Below, in pieces: positions 12,102 through 23,896 of a stretch of 64,000 nt of DNA (the stretch's first letter is position 1; every line of letters starts with the position of its first letter). This DNA is from Cymbidium sinense (Eukaryota; Streptophyta; Magnoliopsida; Asparagales; Orchidaceae): the NCBI GenBank assembly GCA_021442155.1, contig CM038218.1, positions 58,060,268 through 58,124,267 on the forward strand. Direction: 5' to 3'. The notes under the pieces are model-generated. The model was not told the DNA's origin, made no database searches, and worked only from the letters and a program-made list of their open reading frames with translations. Made by a program: the position numbers and the translations under genes.

Positions 12102-12470
12102 AGGGTTAGGGTTTAGGGTATTCAAATCTCTAATAGTCCAGGTAAAGTCTCATGAAGACATTTTCTTTACCATAACTATGTTAGGATTATGTAATTCTTC
12201 AGATCTACTACTAACGATATCTTTATTCATGGTTTAGGGTTTAGGGTTTAGGGTTTGGGTTTAGGGTTTGGGGTTTAAGGTTGTAGGTTTTATGGTTTAA
12301 GGTTTATAGTTTAGGGTTTAGGGTTTTAGGGTTTATGGTTTAGGGTTTAGGGTTTAGGGTTTAAAGTTTAGGATATAATGTTTAGGATTTAGGGTTTTTA
12401 GGGGTTAGGGTTTATGGTTTGTGTTTTAAGTTTAGGATTTAAGTTTTAGTTTAGGGTTTAAGATTTTTTT
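12102..12470. repeat. Telomere-like block with a 107 bp unique insert
   Basis: The array begins here. TTTAGGG variants run to about 12120, are interrupted by roughly 107 bp of ordinary sequence (12122-12228, starting TTCAAATCTCTAATAGTCC), then resume as dense TTTAGGG to the poly(T) that fronts the first GRP unit. The insert matches no family I recognise. Confidence 0.7.
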
Positions 12471-12881
12471 TTAACAGAGGACAAATTCAGATTCAACATT
12501 TCTTCTCTTTGATTTCATCAACCAAGTAGCACACCCAATATTCTAAGACACAAGTGATGACATTGATAAAAAATGATAGAGAAAATCAAAACCTAGATAA
12601 GTAGAAGCTCTCTACTATAAACACAGTTCTATAAGTAGTAGATTGGATCATTCTTCTTAAGTTCCCATCAAAACCACCCCTCTTGCCGACATCATATCCC
12701 TAATCACTCCTCCGCCACCACCATGGCTATAACCTCATCACTCCTCCTACCTATAACCACCACTTCTCGACCACCACCTCCATATCCACGACCTGGATCC
12801 CACACCACCACTATGATAACTGCTACCTCCACTTTTGCAACTTATCTAGTTAATCATGATGTTTATCAGGTTCACCCATTC
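12471..12881 (-). pseudogene. GRP 3' fragment, unit 1
   Basis: On the minus strand this unit runs from the common 5' breakpoint (AATGGG, next to CCTAAG) through a glycine-rich tract to a 3' untranslated region and poly(A), which on the + strand is the T-run at 12462-12471. In better units the reading is NGQNLDGRNITVNQAQSR followed by GGYGG/GGY repeats and a GNWRN-type end, as in class IV plant glycine-rich RNA-binding proteins. This unit is the most diverged: the INQAQSR part is hard to read and frame is lost in the Gly-rich part. The RRM is absent apart from its last strand. The Pro/Thr-rich reading on the + strand is an antisense shadow. Confidence 0.75.
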
Positions 12882-14095
12882 TTAGGGTTTAGGGTTAGTT
12901 TAGGGTTTGGGTTTATTGTGGTTTAAGGTTTATTGTAGGTTTAGGGTTTAGGTTTAGGGTTTTATAGCTTAGGTTTAGGTAGGTTTAGTTTTAAGATTTG
13001 TGATTTGGGTTTAGGGTTTAGTTAGGGTTTAGGATTTAGTTAGGTTTTTTTAATTTTTTAAATTAAGTAAACTAGGTTTAGGTTTATTTACTTTACTTTT
13101 ATTTATTTTAGTTCATTTTATTTTTTATTTTATTTATTTATTTTATTTTTATTTAGTTTAGTTTATTTGATTTTAGTTTAGATTTTTATTTTATTTAATT
13201 TTATTTAGGTTTAGGTTTATTTACTTTAAGTTTAGTGTTATTTTATTTTATTTTTAGGTTTATTTTATTTTATTTTAGGTTTTTTTTTATTTTAGGTTTA
13301 GGTTTTATGTTTTTTATTTTAGGTTTATTTTAGTTATATTTTAGTTTATAGGTTTTTTATTTAGTTAGTTTATTTAGTTTATTTTTATTTATTTTAGTTA
13401 TTTTATTTTTTATTTTATTTAGGTTTATTTTTATTTATTTATTTTATTTTTATTTATATATTTTATATTTTAGTTTTTTTATGTTTTTTTTTATTTAGGT
13501 TTTATTTTATTATTAGGTTTATTTTAGGTTTTTATTTTATTTTTATGTTTTTTTTTATGTTGTTATTATTTTTATACTTTTTTTTCATTTTTATTTTAAT
13601 TTTAGTTTAAGGTTGTTATTTTAGGTTTTTTTTCAAGTTTATTTAATTTAGGTTTAAGTTTATTTTAGTTTATTTTATTTTATTTAGTTTGCGTTTAGGT
13701 TTAGGTTTAGGTTTTATTTATTTTAGTTTAGTTTATTTTTGTTTAGGTTTAGGTTTATTTTATTTTGTTTATTTTATTTTTATTTTAGGTTTAGGTTTTT
13801 TTTTAGTTTAGGGTTTAGGTGTTATTTTTTATTTATTTTAAGGTTTAGGTTCTAGGTTTAGGTTTTTATTTAATTTTTTACTTTATTTTACCTTAGGTTT
13901 ATTTCGATTTTATTTTAGGTTTAGTTTTTATTTTTTTAGGTTTATTTTATTTTTTGTTTAGTTTAGGTTTTTATATATTTTATTTTAGTTTAGTTTTTAT
14001 TTTCTATTTTATTTTATTTTTTAGGTTTAGGTTTAGGTTTAGGTTTTAGTTTATGTTTTTATTTTATTTTATTTTATTTTTTTATTTAGGTTTAG
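12882..14095. repeat. Telomere-like block, then TTTATTTTA filler
   Basis: Dense TTTAGGG to about 13030, then the marker motif (AATTAAGTAAACTAGG, about 13061-13076), then about 1 kb of T-rich filler with interspersed TTTAGG. No gene. Confidence 0.8.
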
Positions 14096-15437
14096 GTTTT
14101 AGGGTTTAGGGTTTGGGGTTTGGTTTAGGGGTTTAGGGTCAGTATAGTTTAGGGCCAGGGCTTTTTAGGGTTTAGGGTTTAGGTTTTAGGTATAGGGTTG
14201 AGGTTTTAGTTTAGGGTTTAAGGTTTAGGGTTTAAGGTTTAGTGTTTAAGGTATTTTGTTAACATAGATTAGGGTTTAGGGTTTTAGGGTTTAAGGTTGT
14301 AGGTTTAGGATTTGGAGTTTAGCGTTAGGGTTTATTTTTTATTTTTTTAATTTTTTATATTTTTTTAAGTAAAGTGAAATGGTAGGTTTAGGTTTATTTA
14401 GTTTATTTTATTTATTTATTTTAGTTTATTTTATTTTCTATTTTTGTTGAGGTTTATTTTTATTTTTATTTATTTTATTTTATTTATTTGAGTTTAGGTT
14501 TTTAATTTTAGTTTATTTTTTAGGTTTAGGTTTAGGTTTAGGTTTATTTTTTAGTTTAGTCTTAGTTTTATTTTATTTTTTAGGTTTAGGTTTTATTTTG
14601 TATTTTAGGCTAGTTTAGATTTTTTTTATTTATTTTTTAGGTTTTAGTTTTAGGTTTTTATTTTAGGTTTTATTTTTTAGTTTAGGTTTAGGTTTAGGTT
14701 CAGTTTAATTTAGCTTTAGGTTTAGGTTTAGTTTATTTTAGGTTTAGGTTTAGGTTTAGGTTTTATTTATTTTAGTTTAGGTTTAGGTTTATTTTATTTT
14801 TATTTTAGGTTGAGGTTTTTTTTTAGTTTATTTAGGTTTTATTTGTTATTTATTTTAAGGTTTTATTTTAAGGTTTAGGTTTTCATTTAGTTTTTATTTT
14901 ATTTTATTTTACATTTATTTTATTTTTATTTTAGGTTTAGTTATTTATTTTATTTAGGTTTTATTTTTTTTTAGTTACAGGTTTTATTTATTTTATTTTT
15001 TTTTAAATTTTAATTTAATTTTTTTTTTTTTTTTTAGGATTAGGTTTTAGTTTATGTTTTATTTTATTTTATTTTTTTATTTTATTTTTGGTTTAGGATT
15101 TTTTATTTATTTTATTTTAGGTTATTTTTTAGTTTAGGTTTATGTTTTTAGCCTTTTAGGGTTTAGGGTTAGTTTAGGGTTTAGGGAATAGGGTTTAGGG
15201 TTTGGAGTTTAGGTTTTTTTGGGTTTAGGGTTTAGGGTTTAGGTTTTAAGGTTTAGGGTTTAAGTTTTAGGGTTTAGGGTTTAGGGTTTAGCATTTTAGG
15301 GTTTAGGGTTTAGGGTTTAGGGTTTAGGGTATTTAGGGTTTAGGGTTTAGGGTTTAGTGTTTAGGGTTTAGGGTTTAGGTTTTAGTTTTAGAGTTCAGAT
15401 TTTAGTTTAGGGTTTAAGGTTTTTGGCTTTTTTTTTC
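14096..15437. repeat. Telomere-like block, filler, densest TTTAGGG run
   Basis: TTTAGGG block at 14096-14335, a diverged marker near 14360-14385, T-rich filler to about 15130, then one of the purest TTTAGGG stretches of the window (15160-15400, including several consecutive perfect units near 15298-15330). It ends at the T-run fronting GRP unit 2. Confidence 0.8.
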
Positions 15438-15821
15438 TTAATAGAGAACAAATTCAGATTCAACATTTCTTCTTTTTGAATTCATCAACCAAGTAACAAA
15501 CCAAGATTTCTAAGACACAAGCAATGACATTGATAAAAAATGAGAACGCATAGAGCAAATAAAAAACCTTAGATAACTAGAACTGTCTCTACTGTAAAGA
15601 CAGTTCCATAAGCAGCAGATCGGATTGACCATTTTTTAGTTTCTCCAGTTCCCATCAAAACCACCCCGGACTCTCGAGTAGTAGGATTCAGCATCATATC
15701 CCCGATCTCTCCCTCTGCCACCATACGGTTGTAACCTCCTTTGCTCTTCCTACCTCCATAACCACCACTGCTCGGACCACCACCTCCATATCCACCAGCA
15801 CCTCCAGATCCCAACCGCCAC
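15438..15821 (-). pseudogene. GRP 3' fragment, unit 2, cut by a LINE
   Basis: Minus strand, one of the best preserved units: GSGGAGGYGGGGPSSGGYGG, then RKSKGGYNR and, after a frameshift, RDRGYD and GNWRN followed by a stop, the C-terminal end expected of class IV GRPs. The 3' UTR carries the conserved phrase seen on the + strand as TTCATCAACCAAGTAAC. The upstream 130 bp or so present in other units (NGQNL to the first GGG tract) is missing. The L1-like insertion at 15822-17082 takes its place. Confidence 0.85.
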
Positions 15822-17082
15822 TTTTTTTAAATCAAAAGTGGGAAAATTTTATTGTTAAAAGCAAAGGGATACAAGGTCCTTAAAGGGGATAAATCTCTAA
15901 ACTATTGCTCAAAGAGATACAATTAGCCTAAAAAGATAGACTCCCTACCTATTACAAGAAAACCAAAGCAAAAGAAAGGAAAGACAAAAACTAAGAAAGA
16001 AATAGCATAAAATTCCAAAAAAAGGCAGCCATGCCATCTATATCCTGAAATATTCTAAGAGATGTAAAAACCACTTATAGGCCCAAAACCTGCCACAAAC
16101 TTGCAAAGAACTTAAGATAGAGATAAGCTAAGTACACAAAAGGAACAAAATGATAAAAATCTTAGATAAGGCTCAGGTTCAGTAACATTCATCTCAAGGG
16201 GCAACATGATATGTGGGCATCCAAACTTCAGAAGAAGGGTTACAATCACATATGGTGCTACCAGCCAAAAGGATAATAGGGGGAACATCCCAGCCATCAT
16301 AGCCAACTTACCTCGATTAAACCAAAATAGCAAATAGCCAAGAGCTAGCCAAGTTCCAATATCTATCATCAAGATTAAATAGGAAACTAACTGGAAAAAC
16401 ATCAAGCCAATCCAGAGCAAAGCAACCAACTAAACAAGGCAGCAGCCAAGAAATGGCAACCATCAAAGCCACCCAAAATAAACAAAGACCAAAGGTAAAG
16501 TTCCAAAAATTCTGTAGATCCACCAACCAATAGCACAGCTGTAGCCAGCCATCAAGGCCATCCAACTAACCATTGCAGTAGAAATTAGTAGAAACAGCAA
16601 CATAGCTAAGAACAACCAAAACCACATATAGGTTCATCCCACAATAGAAAGAAATGACAAGCCAATGGGCCATCAGCGAACAGAAAACAACATAAAAAAG
16701 CATCAAAACATAACTAGAAAAGGGGAACAAAAACTAGATGGTAGGTAACAGCTCTAGAGAGAGTAACTCAGCCTAGGAAGGACCAAAGCCCACAGCCAGG
16801 CTCAACCAATAATCATAATGCCAGATAGCCAAAACCAAAAGCAAAAGGTTGGAAAATACCACAATCATCAAGCAACCACCAACCAAATAAACCATCATAA
16901 AAAAAAGGCTAAGGAAAAAAGGCAAACAAGTAAGCTCTGAAGCTAGCCAATCACCAGGCCATCCTAAAGCCAACATAGTAGGAGACCAACAAGAGGAGAG
17001 AGCCACCAAAACTAGAGGGAAACCAAAGCTCAGCAGTACTAACAAAAAATATTCCAGACCTCCATTAGAAGGAGATACCATT
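15822..17082 (-). mobile_element. LINE (L1-like) 3' end, 5'-truncated, copy 1
   Basis: Read on the minus strand this 1.26 kb segment ends in ...CCCTTTGCTTTTAACAATAA followed by AATTTTCCCAC and a poly(A), typical of plant L1-type LINE 3' ends with an AATAAA-like signal just before the tail. It shares sequence with 36647-38086: translated pieces read FWLVAPYVIVTLL and LPLEMNVTEPEPYLRFLS here, against FWLVALHMNATHL and LPFEMILTKLEPFLSQLP there. No RT or endonuclease motif is visible, so only the 3' part was inserted. The long hydrophobic minus-strand ORFs are probably UTR readings. It sits inside GRP unit 2, with loss of target sequence. Confidence 0.6.
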
Positions 17083-17850
17083 ATTAGGGTTCAGGTTTAG
17101 GTTTATTATGTTTTAGTGTTTAGGTTTATTTTTTAATTTATTTAGTTACTTTATGTTTAAGCTTCGGGTTTGGGGTTTATGGTTTAGGGTTTAGGGTTAG
17201 GGTTTAGGGTTTAGGGTTTAGGGTTTAGGGTCTTAGCATTTATGCTTTTAAGGTTTAGGATTTAGGGTTAGGGTTTAGGGTTTAGGTTTGGGGGTTTAGG
17301 TTTTAGGTTGGGTTTAGGGTAGGTAGTTTAGCTTTAGGCTTTATGAGTTTTAGGATTTAAGGTTTATGGTATTTTTAAAAGCAAAAAGTGATAGTATTTA
17401 GTTTATTTATTTTATCTTTTAAGCCTATGTAATTTATTTATTTTAGTTTTATTTAGTTTGGGTAGGTTTAGGTTTATATTAGCCCATAGTTGGGTTTAGG
17501 GCCTGGCTTTAGGGTTTTTAGGAGGGTTGGTAGTCAGTGGCTCAGGCTTTTGGGTTTTAGGTTTGTGGTAGGTCCAGGTCAGTTAGGTTTAGTTATGGGA
17601 AGTTTAGGGCTCAGGGCTAGGATTTAGGGTGGGTTTAGGGAGGGAGATTTAGGGTTTAGAGAGGGTTTAGGGAGGTTTAGGGTTTAGGTTTAGAGGTTTA
17701 GGGGTTAGTTTAGGGTTTAGGGTTTTTTAGTTTAGGGTTTATAGGTTTAGGGTTTAGGGTTTAAGATTTAGGGTTTAGGGTTTTTAGGGTTTAAGGTCTA
17801 GGATTTAGGTTTTAGGTTTAGGGTTTAGGGTTATTATTATTATTATTATT
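17083..17850. repeat. Telomere-like block with a G-rich degenerate part
   Basis: Resumes as the sequence that normally follows the GRP breakpoint (TTTAATTTATTTAGTTACTT at about 17133, also found after units 3 to 6). Then TTTAGGG, a scrambled G-rich part (about 17480-17640), more TTTAGGG and a (TTA)n run at 17831-17850. No gene. Confidence 0.75.
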
Positions 17851-18306
17851 TAACATAGAACAAATTTTGATTCAACATTTCTTCTTTGATTTCATCAACC
17901 AAGGAACACACCAAGTTTTCTAAGACACGAGTGATGACATAGATAAAAAAATGCCACGAATAGAAATTAAAACCCTTTGAACTAGAACCGCTCTATAAAG
18001 GCATAGTTTCATAAGCAGCAGATGGATCGTTCTTCAATTTCCAGTCCCATCGAACCACCAAGCCTCTCGAGAAGTGATCCACCATCATATCCTCGGTCTC
18101 CCTCACCACCACCATGATTATAACCTTCGATGCTCCTCCTGCCTCCATAACCATCACCACTCTAACCACCAACTCCATATCCACCAGCACCTCCAGATCC
18201 GCCACCACCACTCTGATAACCACCGCCTCCACCTTCGCCTCCATCGTCGAATCTGGACTGAGCCTGGTTGACGGTGATGTTCCTACAATCAAGGTTCTGC
18301 CCATTC
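17851..18306 (-). pseudogene. GRP 3' fragment, unit 3 (best N-terminal part)
   Basis: The minus strand reads NGQNLDCRNITVNQAQSRF, then a Gly-rich tract (DDGGEGGGGGYQSGGGG, then SGGAGGYGVGG), a stop, SGDGYGGRRSIEGYNHGGG, EGDRGYDGGS and a frameshifted end. NITVNQAQSR is the last beta-strand and end of the RRM, followed directly by the Gly-rich C-terminal domain of class IV GRPs. The upstream 80 or so residues with the RNP motifs are absent. The 5' edge joins CCTAAACCCTAAG directly. On the + strand the poly(T) expected at the 3' end is a (TTA)n run. The His-rich + strand ORFs are antisense shadows. Confidence 0.85.
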
Positions 18307-19682
18307 TTAGGGTTTAGGTTTAGGTTTACGTTTATTAGGTTTTAGGGATTAGGAGTATTTTTAAATTTATTTAATTACTTTATGATAGGTTTAGGGTTTA
18401 GGGTTTAGGATTTAAAGTTTAGGGTTTATGGTTTAGGGTTTTTTTTTTAAATTAAGAAAACTGGTAGGTTTAGGTTTATTTAGTTTATTTTTATTTATTT
18501 TAGTTTATTTTATTTTTTATTTTTATTTAAGTTTAGTTTTTATTTTATTTAGGTTTTCTTTTATTTTATTTTATTTTATTTAGTTTAGGTTTTATTTATT
18601 TATTTTTAGTTTAGTTTTATTTTTTATTTTATATTTTATTTTTTTAGTTTTAGGTTTAGGTTTAGGTTTAGTTTAGGTTTTATTTTATTTTATTTTATTT
18701 AGGTTTAGGTTTTATTTTTTTTATTTTAGGTTTTATTTAGTTTAAGTTTTTTTCTAGGTTAGGGTTTGTAGTTTTAGGGAAGGGTTTAGAATTTAGGGTT
18801 TACAGGTTTTAGGGTTTAAGGTTTAGGGTTTGGGTGGGTTTGGGTTGGAGGCCCAGAAAGTTTAGGGTTTAGGGTTTAGGTTAGTTTTTTTATTATTATT
18901 TATATTTAGGGTTTGGGATTTTAGTTTAGTGTTTAGGATTTAGTGTTGTAGGTTTAGGGTTTAGGGTTTAGGATTAGTTCTAGGGTTTAATGTTTAGGAT
19001 TTAGTGTTTAAGGTTTAGGGGATTTTTTTTAAATTAAAAAAACTGATAGATTTAGGTTTATTTAGTTTATTTTTTATTTATTATAGTTTATTTTATATTT
19101 TATATTTATTTAAGTTTATTTTTTATTTTATTTAGTTTAGTTTACTTTTTTATTTTAGTTTATTTTTAGGTTTAGGTTTATGTTTATTTTTTAGTTTAGT
19201 TTTATTTTTATTTTCTAGGTTTAGGTTTTATTTTGTATTTTTAGGTTTAGGTTTAGGTTTTTTTATTTTTTTCTTAGTAGGTTTAGGTTTTACTTTTGGT
19301 TTTTTTTCATTTTATTTTTTTAGTTTAGGTTTAGTTTTATTTTTAGTTTATTTTATTTTATTTAGTTTTGGGAGGTTTTTTTATTTTAGGTTTAGGTTTT
19401 ATTTATTTTATTTTAGTTTATTTTAGTTTAGGTTTAGGTTTATTTTAATTTGTTTATTTTAAGTTTAGATTTTTATTTAGTTTTTATATTCTTTTATTTT
19501 AGGTTTATTTTTTTATTTTACAATTAGTTTTTATTTTATTTAGGTTTTTTTTGGTTTATTTTATTTTTTTAGCTTAGTTTAGGTTTTTATTTATTTCATT
19601 TTAGTTTAGTTTTTATTTTTTATATTATTTTATTTTTAGGTTTAGGTTTAGCTTTAGGTTTAGGTTATAGTTTAGGTTTTTA
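18307..19682. repeat. Telomere-like blocks and filler around two marker motifs
   Basis: TTTAGGG and TTTATTTTA blocks with the marker motif at about 18449-18470 (AATTAAGAAAACTGGTAGG) and 19031-19055. Ends at the 5' end of the RTE LINE. No gene. Confidence 0.8.
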
Positions 19683-19935
19683 ACACTACCTTTACTGGTC
19701 CCAAGTCCGGATATGAAAAGTTGAGGGTTGCGACATGTAGTCGATAGCCAGTGTAAAACTTGTCAAATAATCATGACATGAATCCTTTAAATCATTGTGC
19801 TAATGCTAGGGGTCCCAGGTAGTATGGCTTAAATAGAAAAAAATGTGCAAGGGCCACTACGACTGTGCTGTTAAATAAAAGGGTTCCACATTATGGACGA
19901 AAGCAAAGAAGTTAGTCCATGAAACTAGAATTAGG

Positions 19936-20764
19936 TTGAACTTGGAATACAAGTACTCTTATAAATTAATGGAATTAATATATATTATGGGTCATAGAAA
20001 GATAAATATTTTATGTGTTCAAGAAACTAAATGGGTTAGAGAGAAGGCCAAGGAGCTTGATAGTTTAGGTTTTAAACTTTGGTATTCAGGTAGAAGCCAA
20101 ACTAGAAATGGTGTAGGTGTGATTATAGATAAAAGTTTGAAGGATAATGTTATAAATATGAAAAGATGTGGAGATAGAATTATAGCTTTAAAGATTATTG
20201 TTGATACTAAGATTATCAATGTTATAAGTGTTTATGCTCCTCAAGTAGGTTTGGATGTAAGCTCAAAAGAAAATTTTGGAAGGAATTAGAGGATTAATAC
20301 AAAAGATACCTCTTGAAGAAAAAATATTTATTGGAGGAGATTTAAATGGACATGTTGGTAGAGTGGTAAAAGATTTTAAAAGTATTCTTGGTGGTTATGG
20401 ATTTGGAGCGACTAATGAAGAAGGTAGGACTACATTATATTTTTCTTTAGCTTATGATTTTGTAGTTGCTATTACTTTATTTAAGAAAAGAGATGAACAT
20501 ATTATTACTTATAAAAATGGAGCTAGTAAAACACATATTGATTATTTTATGATAAGAAAAATAGATCGTTTAGATTGTAAAGATTGTAAGGTCATTCAAA
20601 GTGAAAGTTTAAGTACCCAACATCAATTGTTATTTTTAGATTATAAAATGAAAGATTGTAAGAGGAAAAATAAATCAAATTATTATCCTAGGGTTAAATG
20701 GGGACACTTAAAGAACACAAATAAAAATATTTTTAAGAGCAAGCTACAAGAACTTAGAATTTGA
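19936..20764 (+). pseudogene. RTE endonuclease (EEP) domain
   Basis: Apurinic-type endonuclease domain of the RTE LINE in two overlapping frames (19936-20289 and 20276-20764; the shift is near 20280). The catalytic Glu lies in CVQETKW, the Asp/Asn pair in GGDLNGHVG, and the Asp and aromatic residues in THIDYFMI. In life it would nick target DNA to prime reverse transcription. The ORF stops at 20762, before the RT domain. Confidence 0.9.
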
Positions 20765-20979
20765 AATGTTCATAAGGAAGTTAATGTTATGTGGGAAAAA
20801 GTAGCAAGTGAAATTAAGCATGTTGCTAAAATATGCTTGGAGAATCAAAAGGAAAAGCTTCTTTTAATAAAAATAGTTGGTGGTGGAGTCAATGTGTGCA
20901 AGAAAAGATAAGAAAAAAGAAACAATGTTATAAAACTTGGTTTAGATGTAAAAACTAGAAAAATTGGGAAAGATATATA

Positions 20980-22728
20980 GTGGCATGTAGAGATTCTAAA
21001 AAAGTAATATATGATGCAAAAAATTTAGCTTTTAGTGATTTATACAATAGATTAGATACCAAAGAAAGTGAAAGATATATGTATAAGTTAGCCAACCAAA
21101 GGGATAGGAGAAGTAAAGACTTAATTCAAGTGAGTTGTATTAAGGATGAAAATAATAAAGTGCTTTTCTTAGAAAAGGATATTGAAAATAGGTGGATGAG
21201 ATATTTTGATAAACTTTTCAATGAAGTATCTAAAAGTATGATTGATTTTAGCAACCTTATTACCCTAAACAAAAATAGGGAATTTTGTTTTTATCGCTGT
21301 ATTAGTAAATCTGAAGTTAGAGAAGCTTTAAAGAAAATGAAATGTGGAAAAATAGTAGGACCTAATGATATTCCAATAGAAGTGTGGAAATGTTTAGTAG
21401 ATTAAGGAATTTCTTGGCTTACAATCTTTTTAATGTTATTTTAAAGACTAAAAAGATGCCAGATTAGTGGAGGAAGAGTTTGTTGGTTCTTATATTTAAG
21501 AATAAAGGTGATGCACAAGAGTGTGCAAATTATATAGGAATTAAGTTAATGTGTCACACATTAAAGTTATGGGAGAGAGTAATTGAGCATAGGTTACGAT
21601 GTGGTACAAAATTTTCTCACAATCAGTTTTGTTTCATGCCAGGTAGATCTACTACGAATGTTATACATTTGTTAAGAGGTTTGATGGAGAAGTATAGAGA
21701 AAGTAAGGAGGATCTACATATGATATTTATTAATTTAGAGAAAGCTTATGATAAAGTTTCAAGAGATGTTCTTTAGAGTGTTCTAGAATAGAAAGGAGTT
21801 AATATTGGTTTTATTCAAGTCATTAAGGATATGTATACTATAGCTGTTACTTGTGTCCAAATACAAGGAGGATTGACAAAATATTTTCTTATTTCAGTTG
21901 GATTGCATCAAGGATCAGCTTTAAGCCCTTATCTTTTTTACATTAGTTATGGATGTTCTTACTAGGCATTTATAGGAAGATGTACCTTGGTGTATGCTTT
22001 TAGTTGATGACATTCTTCTAGAGAGAGAGTCCAAGAGAAACTTGAATAATGGAGGTCAACATTAGAGTCTAAAAGTTTTCATTTAAGTAGATCTAAAATT
22101 GAATATATGGAGTGTAATTTTAGTTGTAGAAGTTTTAGTGGTAGTGTTGTGACATTAGGTGAACAAGTCATTAATAAGAGTGAGCGATTCAGATATTTAG
22201 GCTCTATTTTTCAAAATGATGGTGAAATTTATGGAGATGTTATTAGTAGAATTCAAGTTGGATGGTTTAAGTGGAGGAATGCATCTGGCTTGTTGTGTGA
22301 TAGAAAAGTTCCACTTAAACTTAAGAAAAATTTTATAAGATAGTGGTAAGACCTGCAATGACTTATGGTGTAGAATAATGGCCAATAAAAGAGAAGCATA
22401 AGACTAAGTTAACTGTTACAGAGATGAGAATGCATAGGTGGAAGAGTAGCTTTACTCTTGGAGATAAAATGCAAAATGGTATGTTCGGGAAAAAGTTGGA
22501 GTAGCTCCCATGGCAGATAAGATTAGAGTGAGTCGCCTTAGATGGATTGGCCACATAAAGCATCAACCATCTGATGACTTGGTTAGGAGAGTAGATGCAT
22601 TAGATTTGCCTTATGTTAAGAAAGGTAGAGGTAGACCTAAAAAGACTTGGTCAAGTTGTATAAAAAATGGCATTAGTATACTTGAATTAAATGAGAATTT
22701 GACACAAAGTAGGACACAATGGAGATGA
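20980..22728 (+). pseudogene. RTE reverse transcriptase and C-terminal region
   Basis: RT palm and fingers in pieces: 20980-21405 (ends EALKKMKCGKIVGPNDIPIE), 21480-21776 ([43 protein letters not shown]), then frameshifted GLHQGSALSPYLF (about 21900) and LLVDDILL (about 21997-22020), and the C-terminal part 22107-22343 and 22510-22728. The family motif FIDLEKAYD reads FINLEKAYD here, so the first catalytic Asp is Asn (codon near 21732). The DD of motif C is kept. Not functional. Confidence 0.9.
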
Positions 22729-22767
22729 AGGATTCAGGAAGCCGACCCCACTTAGTGGGATAAAGGC

Positions 22768-22768
<1 letters not shown>

Positions 22769-22805
<37 letters not shown>
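22769..22805 (+). repeat. (TTG)n tail of the RTE LINE
   Basis: About eleven TTG units directly after GGGATAAAGGC. Plant RTE elements characteristically end in such a microsatellite instead of poly(A). Confidence 0.9.
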
Positions 22806-22806
<1 letters not shown>

Positions 22807-23440
22807 TTGGTTTTATTTAGTTTAGGTTTAGTTTTTTAGGTTTTGGGTTTAGGGTTTAGGGTTTAGTTTGGGTTTGTAGGGCTTAGGGTCTAGGTTTTGT
22901 AGGTTTAGTTTAGGTTTTAGGGTTTTAGGGTTTGAGGTTTAGGATTTATGGATTTAGGGTTTAGGGTTTAGGGTTAGGGTTTTATTTTATTTTATTTTTT
23001 TATCTTTTATTTTTTTTACTTGTTTAAAATTAAGTAAACTATTAAGTTTATGTTTATTTAGTTTGTTTTTTATTTATTTTAGTTTATTATATTTTTATTT
23101 TTATTTTCATTTTTATTTAGTTTTTATATTATTTTAGTTTAGGTTTATTTTATTTTATTTTAGGTTTAGTTTTATTTTATTTTATTTTATTTTTAGTTTA
23201 GTTTAGGTTTTATTTATTTTATTTTAGTTTAGTTTTTTTTATTTTAGGTTTAGGTTTTAGCTTTTTGTGGTTTAGGGTTTAGGGTTTAGGGTTTGGCTCA
23301 GTTTAAGTTTTGTAGGTTTAGGTTTGGTGGTTTTGTGTTTAGGGTTTAGGGTTTAGGGTTTATATGGTTTAGGTTTTAGGGTTTTATTTTTAGGTTATGG
23401 TTTAGGTTTTTGTTTAGTGTTTAGGGTTTTTATTTTTTTT
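22806..23440. repeat. Telomere-like block and filler
   Basis: Resumption of the array after the RTE insertion: TTTAGGG, marker motif at about 23034-23048, T-rich filler, TTTAGGG, ending in the T-run before GRP unit 4. No gene. Confidence 0.8.
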
Positions 23441-23896
23441 AACTGAGAATAAATTCAGATTCAAATTATCTTCTTTTTGATTTCATCAACCAAGTAACAC
23501 ACCAAGTTTTCTAAGACAAGGACCACATGAGCAAGCATAGAGCAAATTAGAAACCATAGATAACTAGAACTATCTCTACTATAAAGACATAGTTCCATAA
23601 GTAGCAGATCGGATCGGTCGTTCCTCAATTTCTTCAGTTCCCATCAGAACCACTCCGACCTCTCGAGTATCGAGATCCACCATTATATCTTCGATCTCTC
23701 CCTCCGGCACCACCATGGCTATAACCTCCATCGCTCCTCCCGCCTCCATAACCACCACTACTCTGACCACCACTTCCATGTCCACTAGACCTCCATCCCC
23801 ACCAAAGACTATGATACACTGGCCTCGCCTTCCACCTCCAAATCTAGACCCAGACTACTGATGGTGATGTTCCCGCTGGCCAAGGTTCCCCCATTC
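23441..23896 (-). pseudogene. GRP 3' fragment, unit 4
   Basis: The minus strand reads a Gly/Ser/Arg-rich tract (GHGSGGQSSGGYGGGRSDGG, then YSHGGAGGRDRRYNGGS and RYSRGRSGSDGN), ending in a GNWRN-type terminus after a frame slip. This is the clearest RYSRG...SDGN end of a class IV GRP in the window. The 5' breakpoint again falls at AATGGG, although the joined telomere-like bases are altered (CCACAG). Poly(T) lies on the + strand at 23432-23440. Confidence 0.88.

Larger units (their letters stand above)
19683..22805 (+). mobile_element. RTE-clade LINE, near full length, inactivated
   Basis: The element starts with a typical 5' region (GGTCCCAAGTCCGGATATGA at about 19698) and ends with CCGACCCCACTTAGTGGGA and a (TTG)n tail, as plant RTE elements do. 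The endonuclease shows NILCVQETKW, GGDLNGHVGR and THIDYFMIRK. The RT shows [53 protein letters not shown] and LLVDDILL. The C-terminus shows RGRPKKTW. Frameshifts (near 20280 and 21960, among others) and stops (20762 and others) split the ORF. It is + strand, opposite to the GRP units and L1-like ends, and sits inside the telomere-like array. Confidence 0.92.

Noticed and set aside
12723..12926. Pro/Thr-rich ORF, and His-rich ORFs at 18074-18317
   Set aside because: Antisense readings of the glycine-rich tract of GRP fragments (GGN codons read as CCN or CAC on the other strand).
16112..17081. Overlapping Leu/Trp-rich minus-strand ORFs (16112-16429, 16317-16565, 16773-17081)
   Set aside because: They lie in the 3' non-coding part of an L1-like element, lack any RT or endonuclease motif, and overlap in different frames.
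22769..22805. Leucine-repeat coding tract
   Set aside because: It is the (TTG)n tail of the RTE LINE, after the end of its ORF.
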